Part shown: positions 1-5,297 of the stretch, in pieces
How the letters are laid out: every line of letters starts with the position of its first letter
How positions within the stretch are numbered: the stretch's first letter is position 1
Assembly: GCA_947259435.1 (NCBI GenBank)
Contig: CAMYMP010000418.1
Coordinates: 1-5,441, forward strand
DNA: 5,441 bases
Direction: 5' to 3'
From: an uncultured Woeseiaceae bacterium
GTDB taxonomy: Bacteria > Pseudomonadota > Gammaproteobacteria > Woeseiales > Woeseiaceae
Program-made: the position numbers and the translations under genes
The notes under the pieces: generated by a model
What the model was told of the DNA's origin: nothing
The model's input: the letters and a program-made list of their open reading frames with translations, nothing else
Database searches by the model: none

Positions 1-94
1 GTCCGTTGCTCAATTTGCACCACAAAGCAAGACGATGCATAGCTGATACACGCAATATTCACGCAGCCCTTCCACCGCTATTGTCGCCAGGATC

Positions 95-1684
95 TTAGAA
101 CTCCCAGAAAATGCTCAGTCCCGCGCGTAGTCGATCATACGCGCCGCGCGGGTCGGACGAATCAACGTCTTCATGTTCGACGTCGGCCCGCAAGGATAGC
201 CGGTCCGTGAAGCGATACAGCGCCGACGCGGAAACCTTGAGTTCCTGATATTCCTTCGCCGGCTGCGTCGGGTCGTTAAACGCGAAAGCATTGTCATACT
301 GCTGGTCGCGGTAGTCGATCTCGAGCTGCGCCGCAAAACTTTCGGAAAACTCTACGGTGGTCTCGAAACTGATCTTGTCCCTGGAATAGTTGTTGTAGCC
401 GACGTACTGATCTTCACGATCAGTCAGCGAATAGACGAGTTCGGTGACGACGCTCTCACTCAGCCGATGTCGCAGACCGAGTTCGAACATGCCGTACCGG
501 TACTCGAGGGTGGGGTTGGCGGCTGACGACTCGCCGTTTTCGTCCCTTGCCCGCCGTTCGTCGAAGGAACGAACGTAATACTGGTAGCCGATCTCTAGAC
601 GTGTCGTCCTCGCCAGCGGAATCTTAAAGGCACCGTGCAGCCAGTATGCCGACAGGTCGTACGATGATGCCGTCGGTACGTCCTCGTAGTCGCGTACCTG
701 GTAACTGCCGTCGATTTCGTATCGGAACCGGCCAATGCGGTTTCTGAGTTCCGCCCGGACGCCAGCCCCCGAGTAGTCGTAGCGTTCGGCAATGCTCGCA
801 CCGTCGTCGAAGCGCTCCAGGCCCTCATCGGGGTCGAAGTTGGTCTCCCCGTGACTGCGGATTTCGGCCAGATACGAGAGCTGCCGGCTCGATGACTTGC
901 CGTCACCGAGCGCGCGCTCCATGCCGAACCTCAGCTGATGGTCCGTTTCGTCCGCGTTATCCAGTTCCTTGTCGGTATAGTAGTCACCGCGATGACGATA
1001 CGACGCTATGAATGTGGAACGGTCGGAGACAGGATTGAAATACGTGGCCCTGATCCGGATCGGCACGAAGCTGCCGGACCGTTCGACAGGAACGACGGCC
1101 ACAGGCGGGTCCTGTGACAGATCGGTGTAAGGCTCGCTCGGTGCACGAAAAGCGTTACTGTCATGACCGAAACCGACAGAGAAAGACGACTCGAAACGCG
1201 GCTGTGACGCGCCGATCGTCTCGAGCGCGCGAACAGACAAAAGCCGCAGCTTGGGGCTATCGGCGTTGGCACGCGAGCGCTTGAACCACTTTTCGGCCGA
1301 TTGTTTGTCGCCTTCGCGATTGGCTAACACGCCGAGCTGATAGTGCGCGAGTGCAGCCATGCCGTCGTCCTTCGCCGCTTCGGTGAAAGCCCACCGCGCC
1401 TGCGAATACTGGTCGAGACGATAGTGTGCAAGACCCATGTTGTAGAACAGCCGGGAACTGTCCTTCCCGTTCGCCATAGCCTCGTTGTAGCCCGCCAGTG
1501 CGCCGGCGTAGTCGCTGTTCCTGAAAGCCACATTGGCCTGCTCGAAAGCCGCCTGCGCGGCGACGCTGTCGGCCGTCGCGAGTGAAGGTGCCAACAGCGT
1601 GGCACCGAGAATTAGACTGCACAGTGCCAGCCCGGAAAATCGAATGCCCATGTGGAAGTCCGCTCGTCTCTTGATGAAATCCAT
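95..1684 (-). CDS. TPR plus outer-membrane beta-barrel protein, Slam/DUF560-like
   Basis: This 529-residue protein is predicted to sit in the outer membrane with a periplasmic N-terminal helical domain. An uncleaved N-terminus is followed by a signal peptide with its hydrophobic core at about 16-33 and a likely cut after Ala-Thr-Ala at 38. Residues 43-144 hold about three TPR units, seen as alternating helices with NMGLAHYRLDQYSQA-like spacing. From about 164 to the end I count 14-16 alternating amphipathic strands, beginning with FSVGFGHDSNAF and ending WEF; the terminal Phe is the usual signal for the BAM machinery. This order (signal peptide, TPRs, barrel) is that of surface lipoprotein assembly modulators (DUF560, type XI secretion), although other TPR-barrel families share it. 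Neither start is decided by a ribosome site: the first ATG (1684) has none, and Met12 (1651) gives a more typical signal peptide. A terminator and an inverted repeat lie just upstream. Fold confidence is high; assignment to Slam is moderate. Confidence 0.85.
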   Translation of the reverse strand: MDFIKRRADFHMGIRFSGLALCSLILGATLLAPSLATADSVAAQAAFEQANVAFRNSDYAGALAGYNEAMANGKDSSRLFYNMGLAHYRLDQYSQARWAFTEAAKDDGMAALAHYQLGVLANREGDKQSAEKWFKRSRANADSPKLRLLSVRALETIGASQPRFESSFSVGFGHDSNAFRAPSEPYTDLSQDPPVAVVPVERSGSFVPIRIRATYFNPVSDRSTFIASYRHRGDYYTDKELDNADETDHQLRFGMERALGDGKSSSRQLSYLAEIRSHGETNFDPDEGLERFDDGASIAERYDYSGAGVRAELRNRIGRFRYEIDGSYQVRDYEDVPTASSYDLSAYWLHGAFKIPLARTTRLEIGYQYYVRSFDERRARDENGESSAANPTLEYRYGMFELGLRHRLSESVVTELVYSLTDREDQYVGYNNYSRDKISFETTVEFSESFAAQLEIDYRDQQYDNAFAFNDPTQPAKEYQELKVSASALYRFTDRLSLRADVEHEDVDSSDPRGAYDRLRAGLSIFWEF

Positions 1685-1702
1685 TATTCAAACAACAACA
1701 TA

Positions 1703-1736
1703 GATGGGTGCGCCCGGATTAACAGTGACACCCATC
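1703..1736. repeat. 8-bp inverted repeat in the barrel gene leader
   Basis: Perfect arms gatgggtg (1703-1710) and cacccatc (1729-1736) are separated by 18 bp. The repeat lies between the upstream terminator and the barrel start at 1684, within the only 55 bp available for a separate promoter or 5' leader. It could be an operator or an RNA stem that affects the leader. No protein or RNA family is recognised. Confidence 0.5.
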
Positions 1737-1739
1737 ACG

Positions 1740-1775
1740 AAAAAAAGGCCTTTCCCGGGGTGTCCGGGAAAGGCC
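1740..1775 (-). terminator. Rho-independent terminator after the acidic repeat gene
   Basis: Read on the minus strand, a perfect 12-bp GC-rich stem (ggcctttcccgg, 1747-1758, paired with 1764-1775) closes a five-base loop and is followed directly by seven T residues (complement of 1740-1746). This is a textbook intrinsic terminator. It ends transcripts coming from the sigma, membrane and acidic protein genes, and it stands 55 bp before the barrel start. The barrel gene therefore depends on read-through or on its own promoter. Confidence 0.92.
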
Positions 1776-1785
1776 GTACCTTCGC

Positions 1786-1805
1786 GTCAGTGGTTTGCCA
1801 CTGAC
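1786..1805 (-). other. Hairpin just after the acidic gene stop codon
   Basis: Perfect 8-bp arms gtcagtgg (1786-1793) and ccactgac (1798-1805) enclose a four-base loop. The hairpin starts three bases beyond the stop codon of the acidic protein gene and precedes the intrinsic terminator by about 10 bp. It has no T tract of its own, so it is more likely a 3'-end stabilising structure, or part of a bipartite terminator, than an independent terminator. Confidence 0.6.
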
Positions 1806-1808
1806 TGA

Positions 1809-2159
1809 TCAGGCGCCGTCGCTAGGCATCTCGTCGGAATCCTCTTCGGAATCGTCCTCCGAATCGGAATCGTCGAGTTCGCCGTCGGAGTCCTCACTGT
1901 CGAAATCCTCGCTGTCCGAGTCTTCACTGTCGGAGTCCTCACTGTCGACATCTTCACTGTCAACGTCTTCGCTGTCGCTGTCCTCGGAGTCATCGAGCTC
2001 GAGGATGCTGCCATCCTCGCTGTCCGAATCATCGAGTACATCGAACGAATCGACATCCAGATCGTCTGAATCGTCAGCCAACACCGCAGTCAGCGGTGCC
2101 ATTGCCAAGGCTATCGCCAAAGCCAGAGCCGACAAGAATGAGCTGATCTTTCCTTTCAT
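1809..2159 (-). CDS. Secreted Asp/Ser/Glu-rich pentapeptide repeat protein
   Basis: This 116-residue protein has a clear Sec signal peptide: lysines at 2 and 4, a hydrophobic core at about 8-27, and a likely cut after Val-Leu-Ala at 28. The mature part of about 88 residues has 35 Asp, 14 Glu and 21 Ser, with no Lys, Arg, His or Cys, so it is extremely acidic and almost certainly unfolded unless it binds cations. Residues 57-91 are seven tandem copies of DSEDx. There is no lipobox, so it is not a lipoprotein. A good AGGAG site lies 9 bases before the ATG. It sits 41 bp after the anti-sigma-like gene, probably in the same transcript, and is followed by a strong terminator. Function is unknown. 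Calcium or metal binding, or a surface or matrix role, is suggested only by composition. It may be a substrate of the TPR-barrel protein encoded next to it. Confidence 0.82.
   Translation of the reverse strand: MKGKISSFLSALALAIALAMAPLTAVLADDSDDLDVDSFDVLDDSDSEDGSILELDDSEDSDSEDVDSEDVDSEDSDSEDSDSEDFDSEDSDGELDDSDSEDDSEEDSDEMPSDGA
1887..1991 (-). repeat. Seven tandem 15-bp repeats encoding DSEDx
   Basis: The stretch encodes residues 57-91 of the acidic protein. The unit is Asp-Ser-Glu-Asp-x, with x being Ser, Val, Val, Ser, Ser, Phe, Ser in order. Third codon positions vary between units (for example tcg, tca and tcc variants appear on the plus strand), so the copies are not freshly duplicated. 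The peptide has kept its acidic character while the DNA diverged. Copy number may vary between strains. Confidence 0.85.
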
Positions 2160-2168
2160 CGTTTACTA

Positions 2169-2173
2169 CTCCT
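2169..2173 (-). promoter_or_regulatory. Ribosome binding site of the acidic repeat gene
   Basis: On the minus strand AGGAG ends 9 bases before the ATG at 2159. It is one of the clearest Shine-Dalgarno sequences in the window and supports this short, low-complexity ORF as a real translated gene. Confidence 0.8.
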
Positions 2174-2200
2174 GTGTTGCATTCCCATGCGCCTTTGACG

Positions 2201-2719
2201 TCAGATAACCTTGACGGCAAATTCGAATGTCTTCTCTTTACCCTGATGCTCGAGCCGCGCGAACACCGCGCCGCCGTTGCCGGAGCGAACGATGATCGGA
2301 AGCTCGAGAATGTTCGTTCCCGCCTTGACGGTCGTTCGCCAGCGGACCGAATCGCGACCTTCGTAACCGACGATTTCCACACCTTCGGGCAGGTCCACCG
2401 AGATCGCAGCTGCCTGCAGTTCGTGCTTCGAATCGAACGTCAGCCGGAAGGTCTTCTCGACGTTCATCGTGATCGTGACCGTCTCGAGCGCGGCTTCAGG
2501 CTGCGTCGGTAGCTCGGCCGGCAATACCAGGACCAGCCATGCCACGACACCGGCCGCAATGGCCGCGCCAATACCGGCTGTCGCGCGGAATCGGGTTTCG
2601 TTGCGGTGCGTATTGATGAGCGTCTCCTCCACGACGGCGTCGAGGAATCCGTCTTCGGGCGGCGGCACCGGCATGGCCTGTAGCGTGCGGCGCAGCGCCT
2701 GCTTGCGGGTGAAAGCCAT
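2201..2719 (-). CDS. Anti-sigma-factor-like single-pass membrane protein lacking a zinc finger
   Basis: The protein has 172 residues from the ATG at 2719, which overlaps the sigma stop as TGATG, implying translational coupling. Residues 1-44 are a charged cytoplasmic segment. It includes ALRRTLQAMPVPPPEDGF, the kind of stretch that follows the zinc finger in many zf-HC2 anti-sigma factors. One transmembrane helix lies at about 46-66. The periplasmic part (about 75-172) is beta-rich, with a pattern of alternating strands and an LPEGVEI/LELPIIVRSG core suggesting an Ig-like sandwich. Gene order directly after an ECF sigma factor and this topology argue for a sensor or anti-sigma role. However, no HxxxCxxC motif is present, so the usual sigma-binding domain is truncated or different. 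The ATG used here has a poor ribosome site. A strong site and a plausible anti-sigma N-terminus lie upstream in another frame. It could also be a plain membrane protein of unknown function. Confidence 0.78.
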   Translation of the reverse strand: MAFTRKQALRRTLQAMPVPPPEDGFLDAVVEETLINTHRNETRFRATAGIGAAIAAGVVAWLVLVLPAELPTQPEAALETVTITMNVEKTFRLTFDSKHELQAAAISVDLPEGVEIVGYEGRDSVRWRTTVKAGTNILELPIIVRSGNGGAVFARLEHQGKEKTFEFAVKVI

Positions 2720-2765
2720 CAAGAAATGGATCCAAGTTTTTCCGGAACTGATCGCAGTGCATCAT
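2715..2765 (-). other. Out-of-frame N-terminal remnant of a zinc-finger anti-sigma factor
   Basis: Starting at the ATG-ATG pair (2765 and 2762), this frame reads MMHCDQFRKNLDPFLDGF. It closely resembles the opening of zf-HC2 anti-sigma factors, where a Cys near residue 3-4, an acidic-x-Phe and a (Y/F)LDG motif are typical. After residue 17-18 the frame degenerates into Ala/Arg-rich nonsense, while the credible protein continues in the neighbouring frame from the ATG at 2719. Joining the two would need a +1 shift, and the joined product would still lack the roughly 25 residues that carry the HxxxCxxC ligands. The segment also overlaps the last codons of the sigma gene. It is interpreted as the surviving end of an anti-sigma gene that suffered an internal deletion. 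A frameshift error in the assembly is an alternative. Confidence 0.55.
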
Positions 2766-3342
2766 TTTCCTCGCCTCTATTGTCTTCAGACGCAGAAACG
2801 GCGCTTGCGGGTCCGTCGTCGAGCAAAAGTTGTAGCCGCTCGCGGGCACGGTGCCGCCGCGACTTGAGCGTACCGTGTGGAATCCCAGTAATTTCAGCGA
2901 TTTCCGTAATCGTGTAGCCCTCGACATCGTGCAGGTTGATGATCAGCCGGTGGTCATCGCTAAGCTGTTCGAGCGCGGCCTGCACCCGCGTTATGGTGAA
3001 TTCGCTCTCGACCAGTTCCTCGGTCGAGGCCTGCTCCGCCTGCGCGATATCCGGATTCGCCGAATAGTCTCTGTGTTCGACTATGCGCATCCGGCGCCGC
3101 AGGTAACGCCGCTGGTTGTCGATGAACTGGTTGTACAGGACGCGGTTGAGCCAGCTTGTCACGGAGTCGATATCAGCTATCTTGTCCGCCTGCGGGTGCA
3201 GCTTTAGCAGGACGTCCTGCACCAGATCCTGCGCATCCTCGCGATGCTGCGTCAAACGGTAAGCAAGCCGGTACAACCGCTCCAGGTGCGGCCGGACAAG
3301 CGCCGTGAACGACGAATGAATTTTGTTGCCTTCGTGCATCAT
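2719..3342 (-). CDS. ECF-type RNA polymerase sigma factor
   Basis: From the Met at 3342 the protein has 207 residues, typical for an ECF sigma factor. Region 2 spans about 10-82, with LVRPHLERLYRLAYRLTQHR, then EDAQDLVQDVLLKL in the core-binding helix, then the tryptophan-bearing SWLNRVLYNQFIDNQRR of regions 2.3-2.4. A variable acidic linker (about 88-117) joins it to region 4 (about 118-172). Region 4 holds ALEQLSDDHRLIINLHDVEGYT and the helix-turn-helix ITEIAEITGIPHGTLKSRRHRARERL. The frame extends upstream to 3543, but that part is unlike sigma factors and overlaps the divergent gene, so 3342 (or the adjacent Met at 3339) is preferred. No clear Shine-Dalgarno precedes it. The last 30 or so residues are low in conservation and overlap the anti-sigma start region. 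It probably directs transcription of its own operon, which is the usual ECF habit but is not shown here. Confidence 0.93.
   Translation of the reverse strand: MMHEGNKIHSSFTALVRPHLERLYRLAYRLTQHREDAQDLVQDVLLKLHPQADKIADIDSVTSWLNRVLYNQFIDNQRRYLRRRMRIVEHRDYSANPDIAQAEQASTEELVESEFTITRVQAALEQLSDDHRLIINLHDVEGYTITEIAEITGIPHGTLKSRRHRARERLQLLLDDGPASAVSASEDNRGEENDALRSVPEKLGSIS
2769..2778 (-). promoter_or_regulatory. Strong Shine-Dalgarno ahead of the out-of-frame anti-sigma start
   Basis: On the minus strand AGAGGCGAGG lies directly before the ATG-ATG pair. The AGAGG part is 8 bases from the first ATG and the GAGG part is 6 bases from the second. It is far stronger than anything before the in-frame ATG at 2719, and it lies inside the sigma coding sequence. 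It argues that the anti-sigma gene originally began here. Confidence 0.6.
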
Positions 3343-3415
3343 ATTGAGGATCGCGGGCCCGAGCGCGACTGACCGACCATTAGTATCATCAAACGAGGGT
3401 TCACGAAAGATAACT
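3343..3415. promoter_or_regulatory. Divergent intergenic region between sigma and membrane-TPR genes
   Basis: These 73 bp separate two divergent starts and must hold promoter elements for one or both. On the minus strand GTGAACCC (complement of 3397-3404) resembles ECF -35 boxes containing GAAC, and GATACTAAT (complement of 3379-3387) is a possible -10-like element, but spacing and match are not decisive. On the plus strand GAAAGA (3405-3410) is a plausible ribosome site five bases before the GTG at 3416. Autoregulation by the sigma factor is conjecture. Confidence 0.35.
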
Positions 3416-4789
3416 GTGAGCCAGCGCACGCTTTTGCTGATGGGCAAGCGTATTTTTGGGGGCGTATTGGGCACGTCTGGATACAGCGCTTTGCGAAACA
3501 ACCTGCATAAAACAGTAATCCTGGCCATCCTGGCCATCGTCATCGGCGCCTATACGCTGATGGCTTTTTGCTTTCCTTTGGCCTACATCTTTGCGACTTA
3601 CGAGGACCTGGTCGGTGAGTGGACGCAGACGTATTCGTTCCTGGCCGCAGCCGTACTTGCAGTTACTGTCGCTCTACGGTCAACGCATTATCGCTGGTTT
3701 TTCGCACTACTGGCCCTTGCCTGCAGCTACGTGTTTCTCGAGGAAATATCGTGGGGCCAGCGGATCTTCGGCTTCGAGACACCGGAGTTCCTGAAGTCCC
3801 GCAACCTGCAGGGTGAGGCGAACGTCCACAACCTGTTTACCGGGCCGCACAAGACGCTTCTGAAGGATCTGATCAGCATTGTGGTCTCGCTAGCGCTCGT
3901 GGGTTATGGCCTGTTGTACCCGCTATTGCAGAAGATCGGATGGCGAGTAGCGCTGTGGTTCGACCGAGTCGGTGTTGCGGCACCCCCTTTGATACTCTGG
4001 CCGTTCTTTACGCTTGCGGCATTCTTCGAACTCAAACCGCTGAGCTTCAATGAGGCGGAAGTTGCTGAATTGCTCATTGCATTCGCGCTGGCAACTACCG
4101 CATTGAATTACCAGTTCGTCACCCGGCACGAGCTGATGCCGGACGGCAAAAACTGGAACCGCAATCACTCTTTGCTCTTCGGCCAGCAGGTCATCGTACT
4201 TGCCGTTGCGATTCTCGGTGTCGCAGGTGCGACCACCGTGGGTTTCTACTCGGTACCGGCCAACAAGATGCGAGTCGACAATCGCATCGAGAACGGTATC
4301 GAAAAGTTTGCGGGCCGGTATGAGCGCTACGATCGTTGCGATATTGCGCTCGAGCTTTATCAGATGCTGTTGAAGAAGGAGCCTGAGCGCGTCTACATCC
4401 TGCGTAAATCGGCGGCCTGCTACCGCGACATCGACAAGCAGGACCTCTACGAGGAAACGATTGCAAAGGCGATCCGCATCGATCTCGACAAGTACGCCGA
4501 GGAACCGTGGCGTGCGTCCGTCAACCAGTCGCTGGTCCGAAGCTATCGGCTTGCACGGAATGAAGAACTGGCACAGGCACACCTGGACGAGGCCCTGCAC
4601 ATCGGCATAACCCGCATCACCGAACATCCCGACAGCGCCAGCGCCGCGTACTCCTATGGACGGACGCTGCAACTGGCGGGTCGTCTCGACGAGGCGTTCG
4701 AACAATTCACGCGAGCCTACGACATCGACCGAACCTCGTCGCGGTATCGGCGAGCGTATTTCGCTGCGCGAGCGGCGCTCAGCGACTGA
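3416..4789 (+). CDS. Polytopic membrane protein with C-terminal TPR-like domain, function unknown
   Basis: From the GTG at 3416 the protein has 457 residues. About seven hydrophobic segments lie near 33-59, 72-88, 93-109, 151-171, 188-206, 215-233 and 257-280. The loop after the third carries EEISWGQRIFGFETPEF (109-125) and NLQGEANVHNL (130-140). I associate this pattern with uncharacterised bacterial membrane proteins, and the paired Glu and the His look like conserved functional residues. Residues about 302-449 are soluble and helical with TPR-like periodicity, including ALELYQMLLKKEPE and AYSYGRTLQLAGRLDEAFEQFTRAY. With an odd number of helices the TPR part would lie on the opposite side of the membrane from the N-terminus. 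GTG is preferred because GAAAGA precedes it. An upstream ATG at 3323 would overlap the sigma gene, and an ATG at 3440 lacks a ribosome site. It is divergent from the sigma operon. No enzyme activity can be assigned. Confidence 0.85.
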   Translation: MSQRTLLLMGKRIFGGVLGTSGYSALRNNLHKTVILAILAIVIGAYTLMAFCFPLAYIFATYEDLVGEWTQTYSFLAAAVLAVTVALRSTHYRWFFALLALACSYVFLEEISWGQRIFGFETPEFLKSRNLQGEANVHNLFTGPHKTLLKDLISIVVSLALVGYGLLYPLLQKIGWRVALWFDRVGVAAPPLILWPFFTLAAFFELKPLSFNEAEVAELLIAFALATTALNYQFVTRHELMPDGKNWNRNHSLLFGQQVIVLAVAILGVAGATTVGFYSVPANKMRVDNRIENGIEKFAGRYERYDRCDIALELYQMLLKKEPERVYILRKSAACYRDIDKQDLYEETIAKAIRIDLDKYAEEPWRASVNQSLVRSYRLARNEELAQAHLDEALHIGITRITEHPDSASAAYSYGRTLQLAGRLDEAFEQFTRAYDIDRTSSRYRRAYFAARAALSD

Positions 4790-4840
4790 CACCTAACGAA
4801 ACCCTGAACCGCAGAAGGAAGGGGTGACCAGAGATGGACT

Positions 4841-4857
4841 AATCGCCGAAGGCGATT
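4841..4857. repeat. Short perfect hairpin AATCGCC-GAA-GGCGATT
   Basis: Seven-base arms with a three-base loop lie 52 bp after the stop of the membrane-TPR gene. Neither side carries a T run, so it is not a classic intrinsic terminator, though it might mark the transcript end or protect it. The same stem-short-loop-stem style recurs at 5317-5333 and 5348-5358. Confidence 0.55.
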
Positions 4858-4913
4858 GGACGGTGGGTGCTGCGTTGCCTCCGCCGTATATCGAATCGCA
4901 TAGAATCGCTGCT

Positions 4914-5114
4914 ATGAATACGATTCGAGTCCTGTCAATGTTTGCGATCTTATTTATTCAGTTTATTTACGTAATACATACCTATTCTAAGAGCGAAATG
5001 GCTACGAAGAACCCCACAAAGTCATTGACGAAAGACGCAGGCCTTCGAGCATTTGATTTCTTGCTAACTGGTGAAACTCCCAATAGGTGTCAACAGACAT
5101 CCGGAAATTCCTGA
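4914..5114 (+). CDS. Possible small single-pass membrane protein
   Basis: A 66-codon frame begins at an ATG at 4914, with no clear ribosome site. Residues about 5-24 are strongly hydrophobic (VLSMFAILFIQFIYVIHTY), giving one transmembrane helix or an uncleaved signal. The remainder is polar and resembles nothing I recognise. The region is richer in A+T than the flanking genes, as expected for recently acquired DNA. A longer in-frame opening from 4824 adds an unlikely leader. Near the end, a different frame (5071-5220) looks as protein-like as this one, so this may be the first half of a frameshifted gene. It could equally be non-coding. Confidence 0.3.
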   Translation: MNTIRVLSMFAILFIQFIYVIHTYSKSEMATKNPTKSLTKDAGLRAFDFLLTGETPNRCQQTSGNS

Positions 5115-5220
5115 CCTCTGTGCATCCAGATACTGGAACAAGGATCACGCAACCCACATTGGTGCGGCCGATTCTAAAGGGAGAGTAAAAGGCTCGGGTT
5201 GGTGGTCTTGCGGTAACTGA
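5071..5220 (+). CDS. Possible short ORF or frameshifted continuation of the upstream ORF
   Basis: A 49-codon frame opens at a GTG at 5071 in the +1 frame relative to the preceding small ORF and overlaps its last 44 bases. The peptide includes VNRHPEIPDLCASRYWNKD and later GSGWWSCGN, a mixed composition with two Cys and several aromatic residues that is less random-looking than usual. No ribosome site is evident. If the two frames were once continuous, the product would be about 100 residues: an N-terminal hydrophobic anchor and a small polar domain. This is weak evidence and no family is recognised. Confidence 0.2.
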   Translation: MKLPIGVNRHPEIPDLCASRYWNKDHATHIGAADSKGRVKGSGWWSCGN

Positions 5221-5297
5221 ACGACAGCCGAGGTCCCGCAATGCCTGCCCTGATGGGCGAGGCCGCCGGAACCTGAAGGCCAAGGCTCTTATTGAGG

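Noticed and set aside
1687..1739. Sigma-70-like promoter for the barrel gene (TATGTT as -10)
   Set aside because: The -10 candidate has two mismatches, no acceptable -35 lies 16-18 bases upstream, and it would leave almost no leader.
1887..1991. CRISPR-like repeat array
   Set aside because: The 15-bp units are contiguous without spacers, in phase with the reading frame, and encode a pentapeptide.
1795..2208. Plus-strand Ser-rich frame of 137 codons
   Set aside because: It is the antisense of the Asp/Ser/Glu repeat gene. The minus-strand frame has a signal peptide, a good ribosome site and a terminator, while this frame is pure Ser/Glu repetition with no such signals.
3323..3415. N-terminal extension of the plus-strand membrane gene from the ATG at 3323
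   Set aside because: It would overlap the sigma start and leave no divergent promoter space, and its translation is not protein-like. The GTG at 3416 has a nearby purine-rich site.
3343..3543. N-terminal extension of the sigma factor to 3543
   Set aside because: The extra 67 residues do not resemble any sigma region and overlap the divergent gene. The ECF fold begins a few residues after the Met at 3342.
3923..4792. Minus-strand frame of 289 codons
   Set aside because: It lies opposite the membrane-TPR gene, whose helices and TPR pattern are convincing. The antisense translation shows no recognisable domain.
4841..4857. Intrinsic terminator for the membrane-TPR gene
   Set aside because: The stem is perfect but no T run follows on either strand.
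5002..5283. Minus-strand frame of 93 codons
   Set aside because: Arg/Pro-rich translation, no ribosome site, and it overlaps two other weak frames. Nothing supports coding.
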